This document shows, piece by piece, positions 1-9,124 of a stretch of DNA of 64,000 nucleotides. The DNA comes from Coptis chinensis. Its lineage: Eukaryota; Streptophyta; Magnoliopsida; Ranunculales; Ranunculaceae. The stretch lies in the NCBI GenBank assembly GCA_015680905.1, contig CM027377.1, positions 3,558,501 through 3,622,500 on the forward strand, in the 5' to 3' direction. Under the pieces are notes generated by a model. It saw only the letters and a list, made by a program, of their open reading frames with translations, was not told the origin of the DNA and made no database searches. The position numbers and the translations under genes were made by a program. Within the stretch, counting starts at the first letter, position 1. Each line of letters begins with the position of its first letter.

Positions 1-20
1 GACAGTTGGTACATATTCAT

Positions 21-200
21 GAGTGGTGCTACACGGACCTACTTTTTAGACCTACTATTGCGACTCACTATTTGGATAACGTTGGTTTGCATTGCAATAT
101 ACATGGATGTGTATCTCTATGTAAATCAATGATTAAGACTTTTGACACATTAGTATGTTCAAATAGTAGGTCAAATAAGTGGGTCGGTGTAGCATTAATG
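21..200. mobile_element. MITE, Mutator-like (9-bp target duplication)
   Basis: The two ends are inverted copies over about 33 bases: TGCTACACGGACC near the left end is answered by the complement of GGTCGGTGTAGCA near the right end. Nine bases, CATATTCAT, stand directly outside both ends (12-20 and 201-209). A 9-bp duplication with long inverted ends is the Mutator signature. The element is only 180 bp, has no coding sequence and lies in the intron of the EF-hand gene. The outermost few bases of the two arms do not pair, so the exact ends are slightly uncertain. Confidence 0.6.
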
Positions 201-339
201 CATATTCATCTCTAAGAGAGATGAGTACAAATCATAATCTTGTCCGACTTTTTTTCTTTTGAGATGTCCTGCTGTTACAAAGATAATCAGTCAATGCTCA
301 GTGCATTACTAAGTATATGAAATACTTTGACGTTGAGTG

Positions 340-646
340 CAGGGCTGGCTCTGAGGGGTAGGCAGCCGCCTAGGGCCCCCACTTGGGGTGAACCAATACT
401 TCACTACCCAGTTTTGTGTTCAATTTATAAAATGTGCCACTATGTGGAGTTGAACTTGGGCTGGAATATAGAATGTGTAAGGTTATCACCAGTGGATCAG
501 TTGCCAATTTGATGTTAAAAGACCCTTAAAATGGATTATTACTCTATAAACAATATGCATATGATTTTTACTCGATATTTTGGGTTTTACAAAGGTATGA
601 TTTTAAAAACTCGTCTAGGGACCCCACAATCTCAGAGCCGGTCCTG
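340..646. mobile_element. MITE, hAT superfamily (8-bp target duplication)
   Basis: The left end CAGGGCTGGCTCTGAG and the complement of the right end CAGGACCGGCTCTGAG match at 14 of 16 bases, which is a typical hAT terminal motif. GTTGAGTG stands on both sides (332-339 and 647-654), a perfect 8-bp target duplication. Subterminal CTAGGGCCCCCAC and CTAGGGACCCCAC are also shared. The 307-bp body codes for nothing, so this is a non-autonomous element. It sits about 50 bp upstream of the acceptor of the last EF-hand exon. The intact duplication suggests a fairly recent insertion. Confidence 0.88.
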
Positions 647-693
647 GTTGAGTGGAGAAAATTGTGACTAAAAAATTGCCCTACTTTCTGCAG

Positions 694-813
694 GCAGACA
701 CAGATAAAGATGGACGCTTAACATTGACAGAGATGATCGAGAGCCCATATGTATTTTATAGTGCAATATTCAATGAGGAAGAGGAGAGCGAGTACCACGA
801 TGAGTTTCGTTAA
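694..813 (+). CDS. EF-hand calcium-binding protein, last exon (partial)
   Basis: This is the terminal exon of a gene that starts left of the window. It begins after a T-rich CTGCAG acceptor and reads 39 residues to a TAA. It holds one EF-hand loop, DTDKDGRLTLTE, with Asp at 1, 3 and 5, Gly at 6 and Glu at 12, the standard calcium ligands. The tail is acidic and ends HDEFR, resembling the HDEL-like ends of reticulocalbin/calumenin-type plant EF-hand proteins of the secretory path (At5g08580/At4g27790 type). That family placement is inference from one exon. The preceding intron fills 1-693 and contains two MITEs. A 3' UTR should follow from 814. Confidence 0.8.
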   Translation, partial: ADTDKDGRLTLTEMIESPYVFYSAIFNEEEESEYHDEFR

Positions 814-1362
814 TTGCGTCGTAGGTGCGTAATATTTCATTTCTTCTGAACATCATATTCTTATTTAAATAGTAGTAAGAATGTTTGAAGGTTGGCACAT
901 GTGAGTTTGGTTTAATACCAGATATTTAGTATGCGGGGCTGTAACATGTTTTTGCCCTCTCTGTTTAGTGTTGGCCATTGGCCATCTGATACCAGTTGTA
1001 TGCTGCTTTGTCCTGTGCAGGTTATATGGATCTTAGTTGTGGAGATTAATTTGCACCTGGATCAGTAGCCAAGATCTCACAAGCAGGAAAACTTTAGTGT
1101 AGACCATGTACTCATTTTTGGCTGGGATGTCTCCCCGTGTATACCTTGGATATTTATACAGGTCTAACATTTGAAATTGTGTGTACCATAACAAACGAAT
1201 TGATAATTTTTTTTTTTTTATTTATCCATGAGAGTGTTGACATATATATGGTGAGATACCTTTTGTTTCTCATATTTAGTGCCAAATCGTTAATTATTGC
1301 ATTGCATGAAGTGGCTTGATGAAGAGTTGGTTGTTAAGTGGTAAAGTTGGTTATATTTAACT
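814..1362. other. 3' UTR and intergenic stretch, no gene seen
   Basis: The first part should be the 3' UTR of the EF-hand gene. A splice-like CTGTGCAG at about 1013-1020 could mark a UTR intron. The rest is T-rich, and no open frame in it resembles a protein. Confidence 0.5.
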
Positions 1363-2250
1363 GTGTTTCCTAGGATGAAACCATCCAAAAAAATCCAAAG
1401 AAACCTCCCTCCACCCGTTCCTGGGCCAGCACCTTGGCTTGTCTTCCCATGTGGAGAAGATGGAAAGAAACAATCTTTCTTCGACATATCCAATCCAAAT
1501 ATGAATTACGTTACGAGCTTCAAAGAGATGCGTGGAAAAGATTGTTTCTTGTCAATGTTTGGCTGGTTGATATTGAGAAACACAACTTCAGTAAAAGACT
1601 ATCGTGGTATAAATGGGAGGAGCAATAAAGTAGAACATGACTGTTGTTCTTTGTGGAATCCCTCTACACGAGAAACAATTTATCTACCTTGGTGGGATTC
1701 GCAGGACGTTGTTGATGGACTTGGTAAGTGTATTCTGACAGCTCCCCCTGACATGTCCAGATTGTATGATTTTGTTTATAGGTAGGAGCTACATTTTGTC
1801 TTTTCAACTAGAGGGTGAAAAATGGATTAAACACTACTATAAACTAGAAGATGACTTGGATGACTTCATTGACAGTGTAGTAACTTCCACCCATGGAACT
1901 CTCTACGCACTCAATTTTAAAAATATGTTTGCTACTATCGAAAGAAATCCTTGTGGCACCTTGTCGGTCAGATTGCTGGAGCTGGACATCGAGAAGCCTC
2001 AATTGTGTCCTAAAACTCAGCATTATCGTAAGTACATGGTGGAAACATTTGATGGGCAGAAATTATAAAGTGATCAAACGTGTTGAGGTTTTTAAGATTG
2101 ATTTCTCTAAAGAGGTTTGAGTGGAAGTGGTTAGCCTTGGTGAACAAGTGTTCATCTTATCAGATTATGGTTGTATGTCTTGCTCTGGTACCACGTCAAG
2201 AATGAGAGGAAATCAAATTTATTTCACTTTTCTGGAGGACAAAAGAGTTT
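1363..2250 (+). pseudogene. Decayed DUF295 (F-box/SKIP23-like) domain
   Basis: The translation follows the plant DUF295 domain: APWLVFPCGEDGKKQSFFD, then CSLWNPSTRETIYLP, then CILTAPPD, a WIKHYY block, a VEVFKIDFSKEV block and a CSGTTSRMRGNQIYFT block. These lie in different frames. The reading shifts near 1755-1766, again near 2060 and near 2250, and a TGA at 2118-2120 replaces the Trp expected in the KEVWVEV stretch. No F-box is visible upstream. DUF295 proteins are usually F-box proteins that act as substrate receptors of SCF ubiquitin ligases. Because the next ORF continues the same family, this was probably the front half of one tandem protein with two DUF295 domains. It looks non-functional unless the assembly has errors here. 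Confidence 0.7.
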
Positions 2251-2329
2251 ATATGTATTTTGTTTGGAAGATGAGAGCTTCTCAGTATATTTGCCTTGTC
2301 CTGATTTACGGAAACCTTTCTTCTCACCG

Positions 2330-3346
2330 ATGGGCAAGACCAACGACACTGTTGCAATCATTAAGGCAAATGTTGAGGAATCAAAAGGGACTCACTGGAT
2401 TGACCTCTCCATTGATGCTCTGTTGTTGACATTAAAGCAACTCCCTTCAGCTGTTGATTACAGGAATTTTCACGCTACTTGTAAAACATTGGCATCATCT
2501 GTTCATCCAGTTTTGGATCTGATTTGCTCAACAACTCGATGTCCTTGGCTCATGTACTCCAATAGAGACAGAAGCATGTGCAGCTTCCTTGACCCGGTGT
2601 CTAATCTTACTCATTGCTTCTATATGCCAGAGTTGCTCGGTGCTAGGATCTGCTTCTCCAGCTTTGGTTGGTTGCTAATGTCCAAAGGTGACCGTTCTAT
2701 GTTTTTCTTCAACCCTTTTGATATGGTCACCATCGAGCTTCCAGATTTGCCCAGGCATTTTGCATTTAGTGGTCTATCCTTTTCGTGCTTGCCAACATCT
2801 TCGGACTGTATTGTGTTTGGTGTCAGTACCTTGACATGTGATTTGGTTAACATCTGTTATTTGCGTTTACGAGAAGAAGCTTGGACTTGGAGTCAGTATA
2901 GGAATTGCGTCAAGATCATCCTTTGTAATAACAATCCAGTTTTCTTTGATGGAGCATTCTATTGTTTAAGTTATGAAAGACACCTGGGAGTCTTTCATCT
3001 AGAGGGAGGCAGTTGTGATTGGACGGTACTCCGTAATATGGCTGAACCTTATAAATCTGTTGACCAAAATTATTTGGTTCTGTGCAATGGAAATTTGTTA
3101 TCAATTTACAAGTTGGTCACTTGGCAAAATGAATTGAAATGGAGCCCTGTTTATTGCTTGGGTGATCAGATGGTTCTTGTCAGTCGTTCTACGTCTATAT
3201 CAATGAAGGCAGTAACTAAAGGAATGAAGAACAAGATTTATTTTCCGATAACCTTTGGTGGCAAGGACAATTATGTGTCCTATTCTCTTGCAACTAGTGC
3301 ATGGCACTCTTCTTTTGACAACTATCCTAGGAGTGATTTCTATTAG
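2330..3346 (+). CDS. F-box protein with DUF295 domain
   Basis: A single open frame gives 338 residues from the ATG at 2330. The frame is open from 2171, but its first ~26 codons are out of register with the family. Residues about 23-60 (WIDLSIDALLLTLKQLPS then VDYRNFHATCK) look like an F-box. The rest is a DUF295 propeller-like domain with GWLLMSKGDRSMFFFNPF, GVFHLEGGSCDW and, near the end, KIYFPITFGG. Such proteins are thought to bind SKP1 through the F-box and to select targets for ubiquitination. Upstream sequence coding LYVFCLEDESFSVYLPCPDL is the tail of the decayed domain, so this ORF may be the surviving half of a longer gene. A truncated SKP1-like gene follows about 400 bp downstream. 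Confidence 0.7.
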   Translation: MGKTNDTVAIIKANVEESKGTHWIDLSIDALLLTLKQLPSAVDYRNFHATCKTLASSVHPVLDLICSTTRCPWLMYSNRDRSMCSFLDPVSNLTHCFYMPELLGARICFSSFGWLLMSKGDRSMFFFNPFDMVTIELPDLPRHFAFSGLSFSCLPTSSDCIVFGVSTLTCDLVNICYLRLREEAWTWSQYRNCVKIILCNNNPVFFDGAFYCLSYERHLGVFHLEGGSCDWTVLRNMAEPYKSVDQNYLVLCNGNLLSIYKLVTWQNELKWSPVYCLGDQMVLVSRSTSISMKAVTKGMKNKIYFPITFGGKDNYVSYSLATSAWHSSFDNYPRSDFY

Positions 3347-3757
3347 TATACACAAGAGCAGTTGCATTGCACTTGGATTCAACCAACTTTATTATCAGAG
3401 AATGTTTTATCATGATTTATCAATTCAGATCTGTATGTAGTCAAAACTCAAAAGTGTTTTAATACACGTATCCTCATTGTCACTTGTTACCGATATTAAT
3501 TTTGGGACATGCTGTATATGTTTATGCAAAGAGTACGTTCTTGTGAGATTGCAGATTGTAATGAGCTTGGATGTCTGTAGCTTATAGTTGAGTATCAGAG
3601 AATGAGGAGCAGTATGGAATGAATTTGTACAGAAAGTTGTACAGAAAGGGTTGTGGATTAGTGGCTATATAGATTCACTAAAAAGTGTCCGCGTCATCTA
3701 AGCTCAGTCGCCCTAAGCCCACTGCCCACAAATATTTTCCAGGTATATTCTCTTACA
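3347..3757. other. Intergenic stretch
   Basis: It should hold the 3' UTR of the F-box gene and the promoter of the SKP1-like gene. I see no gene or clear repeat. Confidence 0.5.
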
Positions 3758-4063
3758 ATGACAGAGAAGAAGACGGTGACATTAAAGAGCAGTGATGGCG
3801 AAGCATTTGTTGTGGAAGTAGCAGTTGTGCTTGAATCTCAAACAATTAAACACATGATCGAAGACGGGTGCGTGGACGATGAGATTCCTCTTCTCCAAAT
3901 CACTAGCAACATCCTGTCGTTGGTCATCGACTACTGTAAGAAGTTCAGTGAGTGTGAACGTGAACGTGATGCTTCTGTTGATGATGAAGAGCTTAAGGAG
4001 TTTGAATTTATCAATAGTAGATTTCTTAACAAATTCCTTGCCAAAATCTTAAGATACCGTTAG
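3758..4063 (+). CDS. SKP1-like protein, POZ domain only (truncated)
   Basis: The 101-residue ORF opens with the signature of plant SKP1/ASK proteins: VTLKSSDGEAF, then LESQTIKHMIEDG, then ITSNILSLVIDYCKK. This is the BTB/POZ fold that contacts cullin 1 in SCF ligases. Plant SKP1 proteins are usually 155-170 residues. Here the reading stops after FINSRFLNKFLAKILRYR, before the C-terminal helices that hold the F-box, and no continuation is visible downstream in any frame. The product could bind cullin but probably not F-box proteins. It may be a pseudogene or a dominant-negative-like relic. It lies beside an F-box gene, but SKP1 and F-box genes are both numerous in plants, so the pairing may be chance. 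Confidence 0.7.
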   Translation: MTEKKTVTLKSSDGEAFVVEVAVVLESQTIKHMIEDGCVDDEIPLLQITSNILSLVIDYCKKFSECERERDASVDDEELKEFEFINSRFLNKFLAKILRYR

Positions 4064-4925
4064 GAGAGTGAATATTGTATTTTGGCACGTACTATCTTAT
4101 AATCTCTAATATAAACTCTGCATTATTTTTGGCTGAATCTATGTATCACAGTATCAGTCATAGCCTCAGTTGTTATTGATATCTAAAGTGTTTGTATTTT
4201 ACATGTTTGGAATCGTAGTACTGAAGATGGTTCTTTGCCTCTTTGGACATACTAAGGTCCAAGAGCATCTCCAAGATTAGCCCAACGCCCCAACCTTCGT
4301 ATACCCAACCTTCGTATACAAATGGTGTTATTCCACTTTGTGTAGATAGTCCCACATCGGAGATCCACCAATGGGGGTTTATCTCTTTAGTGTTTGACCA
4401 ATAACCCAAACTTGTTTTGTTTTCCACCGAGCATCGAAAGTTTCAGTGTTTTTAGGGGTCTCTTTTTTTCTCATAACCTATAAATAGTTGTGGGTAGTAG
4501 TTTGATGTTCTTCTCTTCTTAGGAAAGAGAGTTTATCAATGGTTGTAGAGCTAAAGTGCAGAGTAGTGGACTACTAGGAGTCTGGCACTACTAGGAGTAG
4601 TGCATTACAAGAAGTCTAATGAAATAGAAATGGCCATAGAAGATAGTCATGGTCCGATCTATCTATAGCATAATGCATTCAATCAAGGCGAATAGTTGGT
4701 AACTTTGCGAAACAGATTTATTTCCTCAAGGATAATTATTTAAGATCTTTCTAGATATAGTTGTGTTTTAACTCGCTTCCAAGTTCCAAAGTAAAATGAA
4801 GAACACGCCAGAGTCCATCTTTCATCAAAATTTGTCCTGCAAGTAATGGAGGCTACGTAGTCTTGTCGAAGTTCAATAGCAAAACATCAGCTTTCACTTT
4901 TCTCTCCTCAATAAAGTGAATAAAC
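4064..4925. other. Intergenic stretch with a promoter-like repeat
   Basis: The stretch from about 4261 begins GAGCATCTCCAA, a start seen at many plant repeats. It holds a tandem 15-base repeat (4289-4303, 4304-4318), GTCCCACATCG at 4349-4359, a CCAAT at 4400-4404 region and CCTATAAATAG near 4487. A small palindrome GCACTACT-AGG-AGTAGTGC lies near 4583-4601. The arrangement resembles the promoter part of a plant LTR (solo-LTR or TRIM fossil), but I cannot fix its ends. No protein gene is visible. Confidence 0.35.
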
Positions 4926-5456
4926 ATGCGCAGCTTTCCACCCCCACCCATTGCTTCTCCTACTAGTCCTACAACTTATGATTATACTCCACCTCCTCCT
5001 CCTCCTCCTCGTAATCATGTTCATTATCCCCAAGATAATGTTGCTGTTTTTCTGCTAATGTTAGTTGTGGGCTGTCTTATTGGCATTATATTGGGCTGTT
5101 TCGGAGAGGCAGAAGGAAGAAGAGGAAGACGTGCTGTGGCCAGAAGAACCCAGCCATTAGGTACACAAGTATCAAGTAGTTCTCCACAAACAACAGCTCA
5201 AACTCAATCAGTCGTGCAATTGTTGCAAAGTAGTCAGCAAAGAGCCCCAATTTCAAATTACAGACCATCATTATCCGAGCCTATTGAATGCTCAATCTGT
5301 TTTGATGAAATGAAACAAGGGCAACTTATGACTGTTATGAGCCTTCCACGGTGCAACCACAGGTTTCATACTTATTGCATAAATCAATGGATCAATGTTG
5401 ACACTGATAATAGGAAGCAAAAGTGCCCCCTTTGTCGTGCTTCTATTTCTGGCTAG
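4926..5456 (+). CDS. RING-H2 finger membrane protein (ATL-like E3 ligase)
   Basis: The gene is a single exon of 176 residues. A Pro-rich start (runs of P at 5-8 and 22-28) precedes one membrane segment at about 39-59, then a basic patch (GRRGRRAVARR) and a low-complexity Ser/Gln linker. At the end is a RING-H2 finger: C122-x2-C125, C143, H145, H148, C151 and C167-x2-C170. This C-x2-C...C-x-H-x2-H-x2-C...C-x2-C order is that of RING-H2 E3 ubiquitin ligases. A single N-terminal membrane anchor recalls the ATL family, but the linker lacks a GLD motif I can recognise, so ATL-like is as far as I go. The start is the first ATG of the frame. Confidence 0.85.
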   Translation: MRSFPPPPIASPTSPTTYDYTPPPPPPPRNHVHYPQDNVAVFLLMLVVGCLIGIILGCFGEAEGRRGRRAVARRTQPLGTQVSSSSPQTTAQTQSVVQLLQSSQQRAPISNYRPSLSEPIECSICFDEMKQGQLMTVMSLPRCNHRFHTYCINQWINVDTDNRKQKCPLCRASISG

Positions 5457-6788
5457 TTGTTTTATCTTGTATGGCACTTTAACTTGCATGTAAAGTTAGA
5501 TAGTTGAATATACTAGTCCAAGTCATGGAACTGGATTTCAATTTTTTTGTTGTAAGTCAGCAAATAAAAGCTAAATTTTGTTTGATTTGTTTTGGGATTG
5601 ATAACTACATTGCGCAGTTGAGGTGATGGAGGTATAATCACAGGCTAGGAAACTGGATATATAACACCATATATACCAAGCAAAGCTTGTGAATCAATTA
5701 AGTAACATAGACACGTACAAACTTGCAGCATTGTTTTGCTATTCTTCAGTCTTAAACTAACCTTTTCCAAACATTTTATTATCTTTCTCCAACCTCCTTC
5801 CTTTTTTTTATTTCATTGATTCAGTCTTATGACTGACAACCGCAAATATCATGGCTAAGTAAACACCTTTGCTAACAGGATTTGGTCGTGGAATGTGCTT
5901 TCTCTTTATATTTTTCCACTCATCAGCTATAAAGAAAGAAAGCCACCTAAAAAGCTTAATGGACACCAATAGTCAGCAATGGTGCTGACTCATAACCACG
6001 TAACATGTTAGATTGATTCTTGCTCTATCCAAATTCCAAAAGTATGCATGCACTCATGACTCATGACACCCAAATGCACAAATCTATTTTTACATGTTAA
6101 TTTTTTACAAATGGATTTGGTTTTCGCAGCCTCTTCACATTAAAATTTGGGTATCAGATTCTTTTAGCATTTTTTTTTTTTAACAAATGTTGTTAAATAC
6201 CATTTTCAAGACGAAGTAAGTTAATCAAACCGCCAAAGTTCACTGACTTCACCTCCCATATTATGAAATGTTTAGAATGTTTGACAAAAATATAAATGGC
6301 ACTTCTGGAAGTTTGAACATATCAAGAAATTTGAACTACTTCAAATTATCATAAAATGTGTAAGTTGAAAAAGTTTATGCTTCTTAAAAAACAAATTATC
6401 TCCATGAATGACATAACCTCTATTCTACACTTGGTTGGAAAGATTCACAAGAGAAAGATTCAAGACTTATCTCCTCCATACTCTTTTGAAAAGTCATGAC
6501 TCATGACACATACCAACCTTTGGAAGTTGGAATCTTCTTTATTTTCTCTAGCAAGCACCTTTAATTTATTCCTGGCGATGAGCCAGAGATGACTCTGCAA
6601 GTGGAAAGTTGTGACTCACGACCCAACTTTTGTTCCTTTAAATACATTGATACATTCCAAGCTTGCTCTACCCTTCCAAGCTTCTGTTTCCATTCCATTT
6701 CTCTCTGCAGAAGAACATTTGTTGTTATATATAGACTTGTAGAGACAAGTACGTGTTTAGCTAGGCTTAGAACAGGTAGAAATTCAAT
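5457..6788. other. Intergenic stretch and promoter of the GEM-like gene
   Basis: It is AT-rich, with short poly-T runs. Several short copies of TCATGACTCATGACAC-like sequence occur near 6055-6067 and 6494-6508. No coding sequence is recognisable. The last ~150 bases are the likely 5' UTR of the GEM-like gene. Confidence 0.5.
6637..6644 (+). promoter_or_regulatory. Likely TATA box of the GEM-like gene
   Basis: TTTAAATA lies about 145 bp before the GEM-like ATG, with a pyrimidine-rich leader between. Confidence 0.4.
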
Positions 6789-7437
6789 ATGAAGAACCCA
6801 GTCCCAGGTCAAGCTTATGAATTTCCTAGCAGTTTCACAGACGGGATGCGAGAGCATGTGAAGTTGGGACCTAAGATATATAAAACCGTGAAGAGAAAGT
6901 TGAGCTTGGGTGCTAGGATTGTTCAAGGTGGTGGAGTGCACAAGGTCTTCAGACAGTTATTCAGTGTTAATGAAGAAGAGAAGCTGTTGAAGGTTTCTCA
7001 ATGCTATTTCTCAACCACAGCAGGTCCTATAGCTGGCCTCCTCTTTATCTCCACTGAAAAAGTTGCATTTTGCAGTGAGAAATCTCTTACATTGACTTCA
7101 CCATCCGGAGAGTTGGTTAGAACCCCTTACAAGGTAATCACAGTTTGTTTATTGCATTCATCAAAATTTTCTTTGAAGTATGGTGCATGCATGATTTTGA
7201 AGCCAAATTATTGTTTCGAAGAATATTCTGACCATCGGCATCTTGGGCATTTTTCTGCAGGTGATAATTCCACTACGGAAGATAAAGAGAGCAACGCAAA
7301 GTGAGAACGTTAACAAGCCAACTCAAAAGTATTTAGAGATAGTTACTGTGGATAATTTCGACTTCTGGTTTATGGGGTTTGTGAATTATCAGAAAGCTTT
7401 CAAGTATCTTCAACAGGCCATTTCTCAGCATTCCTAA
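6789..7437 (+). CDS. GEM-like protein (GRAM domain)
   Basis: Two exons, 6789-7133 and 7261-7437, join in phase at AAG|GTAATC...CTGCAG|GTG and give 173 residues. The protein carries the GEM signature: LGPKIYKTVKRKLSLGARIVQGGG, then VFRQLFSV, EEKLLKVSQCYFSTTAGPIAGLLFISTEKVAFCSE (the GRAM domain core, about 55-130), and PYKVIIPLRKIKRA across the splice site. The GRAM domain is a PH-like fold thought to bind lipid or protein at membranes. GEM-like proteins are linked to ABA responses and to GL2 expression. At 173 residues it is shorter than the ~210 of Arabidopsis members; the difference is at the N-terminus. The ORF continues in frame past the donor, so a retained intron would give a different tail. 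Confidence 0.92.
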
Positions 7438-8500
7438 ATAGCTAAACACTTAGATGAGAAATGAACAAATGAAAAGAATTTACAAAGTCTTGTACAAAAT
7501 GAAGGGTTTATCCACTGTAACATACGTATCCAATTCTAGTTACAGCATATCCATAAGAGCAACCATACTATAATAGATGTACTAGCTAGTGCAATTTTGG
7601 AGGCTCAGAGCTTTGTGACTACAATTGCCTAATGAGTGCACCATATACGAGACTGAGCATTTGCAGTAACGTCGGGCTGTAACGACTAGCGAACAGTGAT
7701 CCAACAATGTGCCATTTACTGTTGTAGAAATGTACAATTAAGAACACAAGGAGATGACAGTTGCCTGTATTTGTCAGTTCAGGTGATCATAACTCCTTTG
7801 AGATTATGCACATTGACTTTCCAACACAAGTACGTGTTCTTTTTCTTAATACACAGGCCTACAAGCCTCAGCCATTTTGTTTACTACTTCCATTGAAGGC
7901 GTTGTCATGCCATAAAAAACGACTGAATCTACTACCAATTAAAACGTTGCAACTTCCAAGTCATCCAACAAGCTTTTTTTAATTTGTCGCTTGCATTGGA
8001 GAATTCTTATGCATTGCAATTTACAAGTCAGTTTAAGCATAAATATTGCCAAATAACCTATCTCCTCTCTCTTTGTTTTCCTGATAAAACGGCCTTCATT
8101 AAGCATCAGCAATTGTCTAAACCAAAACGACAGTTCTTAGATAGTCACTTATACATAAAGTCAAGGTCTAGCATGGAAAACTAGTGTTCACGACACTACG
8201 AATCAGGATCTTATCCCACGACTTTTAAAATGAAACCAATTTTTGGTTGCTTGTGCTCAATGTCAATAATTTCATTTGCCTTATTACTGGGAAACCCAGT
8301 AAAAGCAGATATCAGATAGAGCACATGGTGATGGTCTACCACTAGGCTATTTTATTCTACTAGTGGACAACATCTTCATTGTCTATCCTCGCGTATTAAC
8401 GCGACGCTTTCAACTGCTGCCATACTATATATCCCAACCAAAACAGCTATTAGCACTCCCAGTTTTCTATGTAATAACTTTCTCCGATCCAAGTGTAAAC
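7438..8500. other. Intergenic stretch
   Basis: No gene is recognised. A short perfect palindrome TACTGGG-AAA-CCCAGTA lies near 8285-8301. The frame of the Kunitz gene is open from an upstream ATG at 8363, but residues before 8501 do not look like a signal peptide and are taken as leader. Confidence 0.5.
8425..8432 (+). promoter_or_regulatory. Likely TATA box of the Kunitz inhibitor gene
   Basis: CTATATAT lies about 70 bp before the chosen ATG. That places the upstream in-frame ATG at 8363 outside the transcript and supports 8501 as the start. Confidence 0.5.
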
Positions 8501-9124
8501 ATGAAAACCATGAGTATCACCTTACTTACATCAGTTCTCTTCATCTCCTCCATCACGTTAGTACCATTACCATTTCCTGTCGATGCAGCAACAGGCACAA
8601 CGGTGCTCGACCTCGATGGTCAAAAAGTCCAAGCCAATAAGAAGTACTACATCCTGCCAGTTGTCCGAGGAATGGGTGGTGGCCTGGCACTAGGTTTAAG
8701 AAATAAGACATGCCCCTTCTATGTGGCACAGGAAATCTTGGAAGTGTCTAAGGGTCTTCCTTTGAGACTTTTACCTATCAATGCTACAGATAAGTTTGTG
8801 CAAGTATCGACAGACATGAATTTCGTTTTCTCTGCAGCAACCATCTGCGTACAATCAACAGCCTGGAGACTTGGCAGTATCGACGGAGTAAGTGGTCGTA
8901 GGTATGTAACAACTGGTGGCAGGGTTGGGAATCCAGGTGTAGGAACAGTTAGCAACTGGTTTAAGATAGAAAGTTATATGCATGACTACAAGCTCGTATT
9001 CTGCCCCACTGTTTGTAACTTTTGCAAGGTTATATGTGGAGATGTGGGTGTTTTTCTTGAAGATGGGAAGAGATGGTTGGGATTGAGCGACGTGCCATTT
9101 CCAATTATGTTGAAGAAAGAGTGA
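8501..9124 (+). CDS. Kunitz-type protease inhibitor (miraculin-like)
   Basis: An intronless gene codes for 207 residues. A signal peptide (ITLLTSVLFISSITLVPL, cut probably after VDA) sends it to the secretory path. The mature part begins with the Kunitz STI signature VLDLDGQKVQANKKYYI, which fits the PROSITE pattern at every fixed place. Cysteines in KTCPFYV and TICVQ would form the first disulfide. The cluster FCPTVCNFCKVICGDVG near the C-terminus is the extra-cysteine arrangement of miraculin-like members. Two N-glycosylation sequons are present (NKT and NAT). The family inhibits serine proteases in defence and storage tissue. Without a structural alignment I cannot say that the reactive loop is inhibitory. 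Length and single-exon form are usual. Confidence 0.95.
   Translation: MKTMSITLLTSVLFISSITLVPLPFPVDAATGTTVLDLDGQKVQANKKYYILPVVRGMGGGLALGLRNKTCPFYVAQEILEVSKGLPLRLLPINATDKFVQVSTDMNFVFSAATICVQSTAWRLGSIDGVSGRRYVTTGGRVGNPGVGTVSNWFKIESYMHDYKLVFCPTVCNFCKVICGDVGVFLEDGKRWLGLSDVPFPIMLKKE

Noticed and set aside
4349-4359. snRNA-type upstream element GTCCCACATCG
   Set aside because: No TATA box at the required spacing and no U-RNA, U3 or 7SL sequence follows.
8363-8500. Upstream in-frame start of the Kunitz gene
   Set aside because: The TATA box lies inside this stretch, and a normal signal peptide begins at 8501.
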